Notes: generated by a model from the sequence alone, not told the origin. A stretch of DNA of 64,000 nucleotides from Rossellomorea sp. y25 (GCF_038049935.1 NZ_CP145886.1:2240501-2304500); one strand, 5' to 3'. Shown: positions 17,406 to 26,086, numbered from the stretch's first letter. Numbers and translations: made by a program.

Positions 17406-17975
17406 TCATGAAATTGAGTTCTTCCTCCAACGATATCCCAAATAAAACATCCCGACTACCACCGAACCTCCTAACAAAATAGCCTTCCCCTTATCCGCAC
17501 CCAACACATTCACCACCACGAATGCCTCAATCAACAACGAAGGAATCTTGCCGACGGAACTGATCACAGAAAAAACCACAATTGGAATAGAGCTAAAGGC
17601 AGCCGCAACGGTTACCACACTTGAAGGCACAAATGGGACCATGCGAAATAAGATTAGAAGTATGATCCATTCGGTACCTGAGGCCTCTTTTAATTTGAGA
17701 AAATAATTGTTCGAAAGTATCTGATCAATACGAGCAAACTTAATTCCTTTTCGATATAAATAAAAACTAACAATGGCTCCTAATGATTCACCAAGTGTGG
17801 AAATTCCGATTCCAGGCCACAACCCGAATACGGAAATGTTAAAGGCCGTCAAGAAGACACTCGGTAGAAAACCAAGGATACTGATGACAACATTAATGAA
17901 AATACTGATAAAAAAGAGAGACCAATTATCGAGGCCGATGAATTCGTTCATAAAATGCTGCAGATTGAGGGACAT
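17406..17975 (-). CDS. TVP38/TMEM64 (VTT domain) membrane protein
   Basis: 189 residues with several membrane segments. The VTT core is visible: GFLPSVFLTAFNISVFGLWPG, then GISTLGESLGAIVSFYLYRKG, and RMVPFVPSSVVTVAAAFS with its conserved Arg-x-x-Pro. The last helix is AILLGGSVVVGMFYLGYRWR. VTT/DedA relatives are linked to lipid scrambling or undecaprenyl phosphate recycling, but this branch has no proven role. The start follows AAAGGAATATACAT. It is convergent with spoIIP. Confidence 0.8.
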   Translation of the reverse strand: MSLNLQHFMNEFIGLDNWSLFFISIFINVVISILGFLPSVFLTAFNISVFGLWPGIGISTLGESLGAIVSFYLYRKGIKFARIDQILSNNYFLKLKEASGTEWIILLILFRMVPFVPSSVVTVAAAFSSIPIVVFSVISSVGKIPSLLIEAFVVVNVLGADKGKAILLGGSVVVGMFYLGYRWRKNSIS

Positions 17976-18257
17976 ATGTATATTCCTTTGTAAGAGATTA
18001 GACTAACCTTGAAAGATATATGAAATCTGGGAGAGGTGGAAACTATATGATATAAATTAAATAGTATCATACATGAATTTCATCCAGAACAATCCCTTGT
18101 CATTTTAGAAAAGGACTGACCACTTGTCAATGTAGCGTGCGAAAATGAGTGCAGGTAACATGATTACGACCATTGGCATACATGCACAGATATATGCTTT
18201 AAGTGTCCGGGTTAATGCAGAAAGTTAGCTTAAATTCCTAAATATAGGAAAGTAAGG
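17976..18257. other. Intergenic, possible undetected transcript ending in a terminator
   Basis: About 280 bp with no supported gene. It ends in a good plus-strand terminator although no plus-strand gene lies upstream. A 27-codon frame (18145-18228) has no ribosome site. A small RNA is possible. Confidence 0.3.
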
Positions 18258-18293
18258 AAGCCCCAATCCACTTCCATGGATGGGGGCTTTTTT
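18258..18293 (+). terminator. Orphan plus-strand terminator
   Basis: AAGCCCC / GGGGCTT stem extended inward by ATCCA / TGGAT, followed by six T residues. It points rightward into the FbpA-like gene's 3' end and has no recognised gene upstream. Confidence 0.7.
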
Positions 18294-18507
18294 AGCTGGT
18301 TAACTTCGCACAGTTTTTCCATTGAATCGATCCTACATCGCTGTGCGGATGGCTTTCCTGCTGAATGTATTTAAATTCGTCCTCTAATTCCTGCAGCGTC
18401 AACTCGAATAATTGTTTGTGGCCTTTTTTGAAAATGTTATGGATAATCAATTTGTTAATTAATTCATTTCGTCGATTTTGAATCGCTTCTTGTAGGATTT
18501 CTCCCAT
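18292..18507 (-). CDS. FbpA-like (Fur-regulated basic protein A family) small protein
   Basis: 71 residues from an ATG at 18507 that follows GAGGAGTGATCACA; a longer frame upstream has no ribosome site and would run through the terminator. The sequence MGEILQEAIQNRRNELINKL, then HNIFKKGHKQLFELTLQELEDEF, has the pattern of FbpA-type small basic proteins. In B. subtilis these act with the sRNA FsrA in the iron-sparing response. The C-terminal ~20 residues (HPHSDVGSIQWKNCAKLTS) look unrelated. The leader contains an S-box riboswitch and terminator, so this copy appears to be controlled by S-adenosylmethionine rather than iron. The family call is by pattern only. Confidence 0.6.
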   Translation of the reverse strand: MGEILQEAIQNRRNELINKLIIHNIFKKGHKQLFELTLQELEDEFKYIQQESHPHSDVGSIQWKNCAKLTS

Positions 18508-18554
18508 TGTGATCACTCCTCTTATAATGTGTCCGAATTGAGGAAGGGTCATTG

Positions 18555-18592
18555 AAAAAAGCCCGCTTCCCATTAGATAAGAAGAAGGCTTT
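18555..18592 (-). terminator. Leader terminator of the S-box (expression platform)
   Basis: On the minus strand AAAGCC..CTTC pairs with GAAG..GGCTTT and is followed by a T run. It sits between the S-box aptamer and the FbpA-like gene, about 50 bases before the start codon, as expected for a SAM-dependent terminator. Confidence 0.8.
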
Positions 18593-18609
18593 ATGTAACA
18601 AAACTTCAA

Positions 18610-18713
18610 CTCATCTTCCAAGCAAATTGCTTGTGGAATTAGCACAGTGTTCTATGATGTAGAATCTGTTGCTGAGGCATCATCGGGCCAGTCCCTCTGC
18701 CTCTCTGGATAAG
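18610..18713 (-). promoter_or_regulatory. S-box (SAM-I) riboswitch aptamer
   Basis: Read on the minus strand it begins CUUAUCcAGAGaGGCaGAGG and continues GACUGGCCCGAUGA, then CUCAGCAAC. Later come GUGCUAAUUCC and GGAAGAUGAG. These are the hallmark blocks of the SAM-I riboswitch (kink-turn, SAM-binding core and closing helix). The P1 helix forms between 18708-18713 and 18610-18615 (CUUAUC with GAUGAG). A terminator follows and a near-perfect promoter precedes. In known cases SAM binding stabilises the terminator and turns the gene off. Confidence 0.9.
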
Positions 18714-18742
18714 TGATTATATAGTTGTCATGAATTACATCT

Positions 18743-18772
18743 ATTATATAGGTGAGTATTCATAGTTGTCAA
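18743..18772 (-). promoter_or_regulatory. Sigma-A promoter of the S-box leader
   Basis: Minus strand TTGACA (18767-18772), an 18-bp spacer and TATAAT (18743-18748): both boxes are exact consensus. Transcription would begin about 20-25 bases before the S-box. Confidence 0.85.
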
Positions 18773-19007
18773 CTTGGTATTTATATAAAGTGGTGCATCA
18801 TTAGAGGTAGAATAGGGTGTTGGAGTAAGTTGAAATAAAAAATTTGAAGTTGAAAAGAAACGGTTTAGCTTGGCAGATTATGCTCCCAAATCAGCCTTCA
18901 ACCCCTTATTCCCGATACTTTTTCCCAATTCAGACACAGATTTTTTTTCTAATCAACAAAAAACATGATAATCTGTATACATAAACGCAATTATTGGAGT
19001 GAATCGT

Positions 19008-20417
19008 ATGAAGACAGTGGTTGTCGTAGGTGGAGGAATTACAGGATTAACAACGCTGTACCATCTTCAAAAAATGTCCAAAGAACGAGAAATAGATATC
19101 AAGTTAATACTAATCGAGCGTAATCAGCAGCTCGGCGGCAAAATTAGAAGTGTAAGAGAAGCGGAATTCATTATGGAAGCAGGAGCCGATTCCATCGTAG
19201 CCCGTAATGAAGGGGTTCTCCCTCTCATTAATGAGCTTCATCTTCAAGATGAACTTGTCTATAATGAAACAGGCACATCTTACATATATACCAATGGAGA
19301 ATTGCATAAGATTCCACATGACACGATTTTCGGAATTCCTATGAGCGTTGAGTCCCTTCAAAATAGCAGCTTGGTGTCAGAAAAAGGTAAGAATGCAGCA
19401 CTTAAAGATCTTGAAACTGAAAACACACAATTTACAATAGAAAGTTCAATCGGTGAATTTTTAGAAGCATTCCTAGGTAAAGAACTGGTAGAGAATCAAG
19501 TTGCCCCAGTATTATCAGGCGTCTATTCTGGAAATTTGCATAAACTTACTTTGGCTTCGACACTCCCATACTTACTTGATTATAAAAATGAATACGGCAG
19601 TATTATTAAAGGTTTATCTAAAAACAAACAAAAATTCCAAGGACCATCCAATAAAAAGTTCATATCGTTTAAAAATGGTTTATCAACCATCATTGAACGA
19701 CTAGAAGAAAAATGTTCCAGTGCGACAATCTTAAAGGGAGTGGAAACTACTAAGCTCCAAAAAACAGGAGACAAATATGAGCTGACTCTCAATGGTCAAG
19801 GGAGCATTCAAGCGGATTATGCAGTATTCGCAACACCTCATGATGTAGCCCAAAAGATTCTGACTCATGAAAAACTTGATCCTGATTTCAATAAACTGAA
19901 AAACTCTTCACTGATTTCGATCTACCTCGGATTTAATATACCGGATGAGGAACTTCCTGCTGATGGCACAGGATTCATCGTCTCCAAAGGCAGCGAAGTG
20001 AAATGTGATGCCTGCACATGGACGAGTCGGAAGTGGAAGCATACGTCCAATGACCAAAATCTTTTATTGCGACTGTTTTATAAAAGCACAAATCCTCATT
20101 ATAAAGTGTTGAAAGAATTTAGCGAGGCAGAACTGGTTCGCACGGCACTTGACGATATCAGAAAAAGTGTCGGCATAGACGGAGACCCGATTTCTGTCGA
20201 AGTGACAAATTGGAAAGACCTTATGCCAAACTATCATCTTGAGCATAGTCAATCTGTTCAATCGTTAGATAAAAATCTCGCAACCGAACTACCACGAGTG
20301 AAGCTGGCTGGAGCTTCGTATTTCGGAGTGGGCATTGGTGCGTGTATTCAAAACGGTAAGAAAACTGCAGAAAGTATTATAGATGAGTTAGAGGAAACGT
20401 TTGAGGAAGATAAATAA
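19008..20417 (+). CDS. hemY: Protoporphyrinogen/coproporphyrinogen III oxidase (HemY type)
   Basis: 469 residues. The N-terminal FAD motif VVVVGGGITGLTTLYHLQK is followed by LIERNQQLGGKIRSVREAEF and MEAGADSIVARNEGVLPLI, the latter typical of HemY. The middle KFISFKNGLSTIIERLEEK and C-terminal VKLAGASYFGVGIGACIQNGK (FAD-binding end) are intact. The enzyme oxidises (copro)porphyrinogen III to the porphyrin in haem synthesis. It is not in a hemEHY operon here, so it may be a second copy. The ATG at 19008 follows GGAG and is preferred to the GTG at 18999. It is monocistronic with its own terminator. Confidence 0.85.
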   Translation: MKTVVVVGGGITGLTTLYHLQKMSKEREIDIKLILIERNQQLGGKIRSVREAEFIMEAGADSIVARNEGVLPLINELHLQDELVYNETGTSYIYTNGELHKIPHDTIFGIPMSVESLQNSSLVSEKGKNAALKDLETENTQFTIESSIGEFLEAFLGKELVENQVAPVLSGVYSGNLHKLTLASTLPYLLDYKNEYGSIIKGLSKNKQKFQGPSNKKFISFKNGLSTIIERLEEKCSSATILKGVETTKLQKTGDKYELTLNGQGSIQADYAVFATPHDVAQKILTHEKLDPDFNKLKNSSLISIYLGFNIPDEELPADGTGFIVSKGSEVKCDACTWTSRKWKHTSNDQNLLLRLFYKSTNPHYKVLKEFSEAELVRTALDDIRKSVGIDGDPISVEVTNWKDLMPNYHLEHSQSVQSLDKNLATELPRVKLAGASYFGVGIGACIQNGKKTAESIIDELEETFEEDK

Positions 20418-20423
20418 TAAAAG

Positions 20424-20457
20424 AAAAGAGTTTGGAATTTACCAAGCTCTTTTCCTT
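20424..20457 (+). terminator. Terminator of hemY
   Basis: AAAAGAGTTTGG pairs with CCAAGCTCTTTT (one mismatch), with a six-base loop and a T-rich tail. Confidence 0.8.
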
Positions 20458-20552
20458 TACATTTGCACGAGTTATGAAATCATTCTTCATTCTCCATTTT
20501 CTTTTTGAAATATTCAACTGTCCTGGATCAGTTTTTTCTCCTTCTCATTTCT

Positions 20553-21830
20553 TCATAAATACCTTTGATAAATCTGTTCAATTTTTCTCGTCATAACTTG
20601 ACTGGTTAAGTGTTGACGAGCATAGGATTCAGCAGCGTTAGCAAAACGGTCACGTTCTTCCTTATTTGTAATGAAACGCTTTATCGCATGTGCAAGTTGT
20701 TCGACGTTACCAGGTTCACAAAGGATGCCTGTTTCTTCATGTTGAACCATTTCCGGAAGTCCGCCACATGTGGTGGAGATGACCGCTTGCCGGGAAAACA
20801 TCGCTTCCATGACGGATAAGGGAAAGTTGTCATTCACAGTTGCTAACACATAGATGTCCGACATGGAAAGAATAGAGGGTATATCGTGACGTTTTCCAAA
20901 AAAGATTACGTTATTTAGCTTAAGTTCTTCCGCCTGTTTTATCAGTCTATCCTTCATGACACCATCTCCGACAATCCATACTTCTACATTAGTCAGGTGT
21001 TCACGAAGCTTGGACAATGCTTCTAAGAGAAATCCATGACCTTTACGAGGGGACAGTCGGGAGACACATGTTAGGATAATGTTTTCATGATTTTTATGAG
21101 GAAGTGGTTCAAAATCGATGCCCGTATGAACGGTGGTCATCCTTTCATCTTTTGCACCGAAATCCATTAAGTTAGGTCGGAAGGAATCTGAGATCATCAC
21201 GATTTCAGTACTTGCTTCAATACCTACTTTCTCAAGTTCAGTAAAATAGACTTCTTCGATGGATCCTATCTGTATTTTATTGAATTTTAAGCGGCTTTTC
21301 GTAAAGAACCCATGTGGCGTAAAGAGTAATGGTTTTTGATACATTTGGTTCAAATGGCCGAGAATGAAGATAGCAAATAGGTCTTGAGCGTGAATGATGT
21401 CATACTGCTGGAGATTTTTTTCTTTAAGAAACAGTTCGAATACATGAAGAAAACTGAGATTTTTGACGATTTTTTCATTGGCGATTCCATAGCGGCCGAG
21501 CATAAAGGTACGTGCTTCAGAGGCAGCTTGAGGAATCCATTCATCAAGCTGTTCTGAAGTCATGTGGTTAGGCGCTAGTACATCTACACTATGACCGAGC
21601 TCTTCAAATCCGTTTTTTATAGAGGTGATGTAATGAGACAATCCACCTGTATGAGGATATTGAAAAAATGTGACGTATAAAATTTTCATCGGCTTTAAAT
21701 CGTCACCTGTTGTTTTCTGACAGAATGGTTGTAGAGTGAGAGACTCTTCAAAGTCTCCTTTCACTCCATAATACTGATCCATTATGGCCAGAAGAGAGGG
21801 GTGAATGTTGAGAGCGGGCATTCGACTCAA
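20553..21830 (-). CDS. GT4-family glycosyltransferase (spore coat CotSA/YtcC-like)
   Basis: 425 residues, a GT-B fold retaining sugar transferase. After an N-terminal extension with MDQYYGVK, the Rossmann domain starts at MKILYVTFFQYPHTGGLSHY. FTPHGFF and ISDSFRPNLMDFGAK follow. The C-terminal domain has LTCVSRLSPRKGHGFLLEAL and VWIVGDGVMKDRLIKQA. The nucleotide-sugar motif is PLSVMEAMFSRQAVISTTCGGLPEMV (E-x7-E type). A TTG start is used, about ten bases after AAGGATG. It is last in a five-gene minus-strand operon and a paralog of the other GT4 there. A spore-coat polysaccharide role is inferred from neighbours and the B. subtilis cotSA/ytcC parallel. Confidence 0.82.
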   Translation of the reverse strand: MSRMPALNIHPSLLAIMDQYYGVKGDFEESLTLQPFCQKTTGDDLKPMKILYVTFFQYPHTGGLSHYITSIKNGFEELGHSVDVLAPNHMTSEQLDEWIPQAASEARTFMLGRYGIANEKIVKNLSFLHVFELFLKEKNLQQYDIIHAQDLFAIFILGHLNQMYQKPLLFTPHGFFTKSRLKFNKIQIGSIEEVYFTELEKVGIEASTEIVMISDSFRPNLMDFGAKDERMTTVHTGIDFEPLPHKNHENIILTCVSRLSPRKGHGFLLEALSKLREHLTNVEVWIVGDGVMKDRLIKQAEELKLNNVIFFGKRHDIPSILSMSDIYVLATVNDNFPLSVMEAMFSRQAVISTTCGGLPEMVQHEETGILCEPGNVEQLAHAIKRFITNKEERDRFANAAESYARQHLTSQVMTRKIEQIYQRYL

Positions 21831-21848
21831 ATTTTCTCATCCTTTCTT

Positions 21849-22910
21849 CTATTTATAGATTCCCAGTTCACTTCCCCAGGTTGATATTTTCTCTAAATGG
21901 TAAGGGAGAAGCTCACCGCCTCGATTGTCAAAGATACGTCTAAGCTGAGTGTGTAATCCTTTTTCGAGAGTTCGTTGAAGGTACGCCATTTTGTACAGAT
22001 GAATCGGTTTGGTATAAAAGTCGATTCCATATTTCTTCATTTCATTCGTATACACGTCAACCGCATGGGTACGAATCTCTTCAGCGTTGCTTTGCCAATC
22101 CTTCCTGAAGGCTAGTAAAATCTCTACCAATACAATCATGTCAAACCATGTCGGGGAAAATTTGGCTGATTCCCAATCGATGAATTGAATCTCCCAAGGT
22201 TGATTTTTGCTTACATCTTTTGAACAGATATTCTGCATATGAAGATCTCCATGGGTAATCGAGAAGCCGCTGTCCATTAATTCCGGGAAAAAGTCGGGAC
22301 CGTGGCTGTACAGATTTTTTAATGATTTGTAATGTGGTTTGATGATGTCTTTCAATTGTTTATCCTTCTTGGCATCGTCAAGAAATGTCATCGTATTAGA
22401 GATGAATTTTTCCCGGTCTTTTTTCATTTTTATCGAGCTGTAGATGGGAAACCAAGACTGAAAAATGTTTTTTTCTTTCGTGAATTTTCCTTCGTACGTG
22501 TGGGCATGAAGTTTGGCAAGTGTTGGGATAATGTAATCAAAGTGCTTAGGTGTAAAGGTAAGCTGCCCCCGGATTTGACGAACAAACTCCATGAATACCC
22601 AGGTGTCACTTCCCTGTTTCTCCATCAAGTAGATTTCAGGAAGGAACTCTTTTAAGAATGGGTAGGCTTGGCTGTAAACATTGATTTCGACTTCATTTTT
22701 GTATTTGGTAGAATGGTAGATTTTAAAGATGATGGTGAAGATGTCTGTTTGTTTCTGTAGCTGAAGCTGATAAATGCTGCTCCTTTTTGTTGATTTAAGG
22801 TTTTGGATTGATGCAGCATGAATGGACACTTTATTCCCAAGTGATGTTGAGAGTTTTTCTTCGATGCCATGCTTATGAAACATGGCATACACTTCTTGTG
22901 GTGTGTACAA
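21849..22910 (-). CDS. CotS-like kinase-fold (APH/choline kinase family) protein
   Basis: About 353 residues from a TTG at 22910, nine bases after AAAGGAG and directly behind the stop of the preceding ATP-grasp gene; a longer frame would overlap that gene by 115 bp. The APH-type kinase fold is visible: FTIIFKIYHS (Lys63), WVFMEFVRQIRG hinge, the catalytic loop ITHGDLHMQN (about 218-227) and metal-binding FIDWESAKF (Asp245). B. subtilis CotS and YtaA/CotI belong to this family and are inner or outer coat proteins, probably sugar or small-molecule kinases. It lies between an ATP-grasp gene and a GT4 gene in the operon. The substrate is unknown. Confidence 0.8.
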   Translation of the reverse strand: MYTPQEVYAMFHKHGIEEKLSTSLGNKVSIHAASIQNLKSTKRSSIYQLQLQKQTDIFTIIFKIYHSTKYKNEVEINVYSQAYPFLKEFLPEIYLMEKQGSDTWVFMEFVRQIRGQLTFTPKHFDYIIPTLAKLHAHTYEGKFTKEKNIFQSWFPIYSSIKMKKDREKFISNTMTFLDDAKKDKQLKDIIKPHYKSLKNLYSHGPDFFPELMDSGFSITHGDLHMQNICSKDVSKNQPWEIQFIDWESAKFSPTWFDMIVLVEILLAFRKDWQSNAEEIRTHAVDVYTNEMKKYGIDFYTKPIHLYKMAYLQRTLEKGLHTQLRRIFDNRGGELLPYHLEKISTWGSELGIYK

Positions 22911-22917
22911 ACTAAAG

Positions 22918-24093
22918 TCACTCCTTTCGTTTTCTTTTCCAAGCATTCCACAGGTGAGACGTGGTACTCCTGATGAATGGCATAGGGTCATCAAAGGCAA
23001 GTAGGGCGAATACCTTTTTACCTCTGAACCCATTAAAGAAGTCTTTAATGCTCATTTCACCATTCTTTCGTTTTTCAAGAAAGGTGAGGAAGTAACGTAC
23101 AATGTAAATCCATTGAACCCCGTCAATTTGCTGCAGTTGAGGAGTAGGATGTTGACCAGTAAGGTACAGATAATACTGATGGGCAAAGTCGACTCCGGAA
23201 TGACCTGTTAAACTATGAGTCAACCAGAACCTGGGATTGATTTCAATGAGCTTATATTGTCCATCCCGGGGATCCTTTTTATATTCGATCATGCTTACTC
23301 CGTTTAGTCCTAACTCTTTCAAAAGTGGAACACCGACTTCAACCAGATCAGGTATTCGTTTGCTCACAATATGTGCTCCCGTTCCAAATTGTGCAGGGAA
23401 CTGGTGGTTTTTTTGAAGAGTGAAAAGGGCTAGTAATTCCATTTCATCATCAAAAAATGTAGCCACTTTATAGAAACATTGGTTGTCTCCGGGTATGATT
23501 TCTTGAATAATAAGCTCTCCAAACTTCCGATAGATAGGAAAGACTTTCTTTAATTGAATGGCGTCCTGGATATGAATGGCCTTTTTATTCACATGTTTTC
23601 TGAATTCATGTCCGAACACAGGTTTTAAAATACACGGGAATTCTAATTGAGTAATCGCATCATCAAGCTGCTCTTCGTTTTCCACAAAAAAGGTCTTTGC
23701 GGTTGGGATATTATATTGTAATGCTAATTCATAGGTTTTCTTCTTATCTAATAAATCCATAATTAGAGAGTGATCCGGATATAGAAACAAATAGTACTGA
23801 GATAATTCGTTTCTGTATTTAGAGATAAAGACAACATAATCATCTGCACCTGCGTATAGCACGGGTTTCTCATCAAGATTCTTCGCTACTCCTTTTAAAA
23901 AAGAAAGCAGCTCGGCTTCTTGATGTAAGGGGCTTGGACATACCCCACAAGTGGCAAGTCTGGATTTCCCTCTAGAATAGGGACCTTCTGTATCAAATGC
24001 ATATACATCAATTCCTTTTCGAGAAAGAGCATGAATGATACCAACTCCATTGGCACTTAAATCAAGAACAACAGCTGGGTGTGATGACATCAT
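22918..24093 (-). CDS. ATP-grasp carboxylate-amine ligase-like protein
   Basis: 391 residues. The N-terminal domain AVVLDLSANGVGIIHALSRK precedes an ATP-grasp domain. LEFPCILKPVFGHEF gives the ATP-binding Lys, ELIIQEIIPGDNQC the hinge, and YKLIEINPRFWLTHSLTGHSG the metal-binding Glu-x-Asn-x-Arg. Such enzymes join a carboxylate to an amine or similar nucleophile through an acyl phosphate. The C-terminal ~60 residues are basic (WNAWKRKRKE). The start overlaps the end of the upstream GT4 gene by one base, after GGGAGGAGAATA. Within this operon it may add an amino acid or peptide to a glycan, which is inference. Confidence 0.8.
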   Translation of the reverse strand: MMSSHPAVVLDLSANGVGIIHALSRKGIDVYAFDTEGPYSRGKSRLATCGVCPSPLHQEAELLSFLKGVAKNLDEKPVLYAGADDYVVFISKYRNELSQYYLFLYPDHSLIMDLLDKKKTYELALQYNIPTAKTFFVENEEQLDDAITQLEFPCILKPVFGHEFRKHVNKKAIHIQDAIQLKKVFPIYRKFGELIIQEIIPGDNQCFYKVATFFDDEMELLALFTLQKNHQFPAQFGTGAHIVSKRIPDLVEVGVPLLKELGLNGVSMIEYKKDPRDGQYKLIEINPRFWLTHSLTGHSGVDFAHQYYLYLTGQHPTPQLQQIDGVQWIYIVRYFLTFLEKRKNGEMSIKDFFNGFRGKKVFALLAFDDPMPFIRSTTSHLWNAWKRKRKE

Positions 24094-25433
24094 TATTCTC
24101 CTCCCGAAGCTAATAGATCTTGGTAAATCTCTTCAATTTTGTCAACCATGGCTTGACGTGTGAGATGGTTCTTGGCATATTGATACGCATTGTTGCCAAG
24201 TTTCTTTCGCAATGCCTCATTTCCAATTAGGTTCTTTAGTTGAGTTGCTAACTGATTTACATTACCCGGCTCTACAATGATTCCGGTTTCATTATGGTGA
24301 ATGATTTCTGTAATTCCACCACAATTGGTTGTAAGTATCGCTGCACCGCTATGCATGGCTTCAATGATGGAAATCGGTAAATTGTCATTGATGGTTGGCA
24401 GAACAAAAATATCAGTTTTACTTAATATGGAAGGGACATCATCTCGTTTACCTAAGAAGTGTACGTTGGATAGTCTTAACGATTGGACTTGAGCTTCCAG
24501 GGCTTCACGCATTTCTCCATCTCCAACAATTTGCACTTCGACACCATGAATTGCTCCATTTATTCGAGAAAGAGCATTTAATAAATCTGAATGTCCTTTT
24601 CTTGGTCCAAGCCTTGCTATACATGAAATCACAATTTTCCCTCTCGTTTCACTCCGGGCAACGGATTTAAAATCAATCCCCGTGTTGACGGTGGTAAGTT
24701 TTGCAGATTTCGCACCCAGTAAGCTTAATGGATCACGGAAAGAGTCACTTAAAATGACCATATGAGTTGCATATTCAATCGCTTTTCTCTCAATTTCTTT
24801 GTAATAAACCTCCTCCTCAGAACCTCTTTCAATTCGGTTGAACTTGACCCTGCTAAAGGTGAACATACCATGAGGGGTGAAAAGAAGTGGTTTACCTAAG
24901 TCTTCATTAAATCTACCTAATATATTGGCTGTGAATAAATCCTGAGCATGGAGAATGTCGTATTTCTCCAACTTAACGGTTTGCATCATCTGCTCATAAA
25001 TGTAGAGGAGACGGCAGCTTTGAATAATTTTACTTGTGTACGTTCCATACCGTTCCTTGAAAAAGGTCTTTAATTCAGGAACAACCACTTCACGAATTTT
25101 CTCTGCTTTTATTTGAGAAAAATGGTTTGGAGCAATGATATCCACTTTGTGTCCTAAAGCCCGCAAGCCTTCTCGCAAAGTAGTGATATAGTTGGAAAGA
25201 CCACCTGTGTGGGGATAGTCCCAAAATGTCGCTATCAGAATGGATAGTTTCTTTCCGCCGCCGCGTTTACCTTTCAGCTTTTTAGTCTTTACTTTCGATT
25301 TGCGCTCTTTCTTTTTTCGTTTTGAATCCGTACCTGAATCCATGGTTTTTGCCGTTATTGGTTTTGCCTTTACTCCATAATATTTATCGAGTGCAGAAAC
25401 AAGGTAAGGATAGGGAAAATATAGTTCCTTCAT
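24093..25433 (-). CDS. GT4-family glycosyltransferase with lysine-rich insert
   Basis: 446 residues, a paralog of the GT4 at the operon's end. It shares the N-terminal extension motif (LDKYYGVKAK). A very basic stretch at about residues 38-60 (KRKKKERKSKVKTKKLKGKR) then precedes the Rossmann start LSILIATFWDYPHTGGLSNY. FTPHGMF, ISCIARLGPRKGHSDLLNAL and PISIIEAMHSGAAILTTNCGG mark the GT4 catalytic region. The start follows GGAGGGTCTGGAA and overlaps the PIG-L gene's stop by four bases (ATGA), so the two are translationally coupled. The lysine-rich segment may anchor the enzyme to an acidic coat layer. Confidence 0.82.
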   Translation of the reverse strand: MKELYFPYPYLVSALDKYYGVKAKPITAKTMDSGTDSKRKKKERKSKVKTKKLKGKRGGGKKLSILIATFWDYPHTGGLSNYITTLREGLRALGHKVDIIAPNHFSQIKAEKIREVVVPELKTFFKERYGTYTSKIIQSCRLLYIYEQMMQTVKLEKYDILHAQDLFTANILGRFNEDLGKPLLFTPHGMFTFSRVKFNRIERGSEEEVYYKEIERKAIEYATHMVILSDSFRDPLSLLGAKSAKLTTVNTGIDFKSVARSETRGKIVISCIARLGPRKGHSDLLNALSRINGAIHGVEVQIVGDGEMREALEAQVQSLRLSNVHFLGKRDDVPSILSKTDIFVLPTINDNLPISIIEAMHSGAAILTTNCGGITEIIHHNETGIIVEPGNVNQLATQLKNLIGNEALRKKLGNNAYQYAKNHLTRQAMVDKIEEIYQDLLASGGE

Positions 25434-26086
25434 TTCCAGACCCTCCTAATGACTTCAAATGCTTCCGCATACGGTACCCCGACCGTCATTCCGCGGACAC
25501 TTGCTAAATGTTTGACTCCCTCATAGGAACGTGGATGTGGAAATTCTCTCATTTCAACATCATAATGTTTTAAGGAAGCAATTTTCTGATCAATCACTGT
25601 TGAAATGTTCACATAATAATTCGGTTTGAATTGCTTGTCATTTGTCTGAGTATTCCATTCACTTGAGGAAACCGTTTCAAATGTGATCAGTTCAATCGGT
25701 TGTTTATTTGGCACCGGACGAACTGCTGTTAATACAGCTTGAAAGGTGATTTGGTGATCTCGATTCACATCACCGTAATGGTGGGTAAAAATCTTGCTTG
25801 GTTGATAGATATCAATTAATTTTTCAATTTCTTTTGTAAAAAGATGAAGAGCCATCATTTCTAATTCCAGATTTGGATGCTCCAAAAAAATAACTTCTTT
25901 TATCCCGATTTCTTTGTTTGCTTTCCGGGCAAGCTGCTGAATATGATGAGCTTCTTCCTTTCTTCCGTTTGCTGTAATGATCGAGACGACTCTATTACCT
26001 TGATCCACTAGCCTTTTTAGCGTACCCGCTGTACCAAGTAGTTCATCATCTGGATGTGCTGCTATGACCAATACAGTTTCTTTCAT
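25430..26086 (-). CDS. PIG-L/LmbE-family N-acetylglucosaminyl deacetylase
   Basis: 218 residues. The zinc motif VLVIAAHPDDELLGTAGTL (AHPDDE) is at the N-terminus, and the second zinc ligand is in FTHHYGDVNRDHQITFQ (HxDVNxDH). The end MREFPHPRSYEGVKHLASVRG is typical of the family. Members remove acetyl from N-acetylglucosamine in GPI, mycothiol and bacillithiol precursors and in lipid- or protein-linked glycans. The ATG at 26086 has GGGGTGAAGGGA just before it and is preferred to a GTG at 26095. It is first in the operon, so the glycan probably contains an amino sugar with a free amine. Bacillithiol synthesis (BshB) is less likely given the coat-type neighbours. Confidence 0.85.
   Translation of the reverse strand: MKETVLVIAAHPDDELLGTAGTLKRLVDQGNRVVSIITANGRKEEAHHIQQLARKANKEIGIKEVIFLEHPNLELEMMALHLFTKEIEKLIDIYQPSKIFTHHYGDVNRDHQITFQAVLTAVRPVPNKQPIELITFETVSSSEWNTQTNDKQFKPNYYVNISTVIDQKIASLKHYDVEMREFPHPRSYEGVKHLASVRGMTVGVPYAEAFEVIRRVWK

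Noticed and set aside
18145..18228. A 27-codon plus frame in the gap before the FbpA-like gene
   Set aside because: It lacks a ribosome site and has no recognisable product. It is mentioned only as part of the possible transcript there.
18707..18725. A possible Fur box near GGATAAGTGATTATA upstream of the FbpA-like gene
   Set aside because: The match to the Fur consensus is poor, and the GATAAG part is the 5' strand of the S-box P1 helix.
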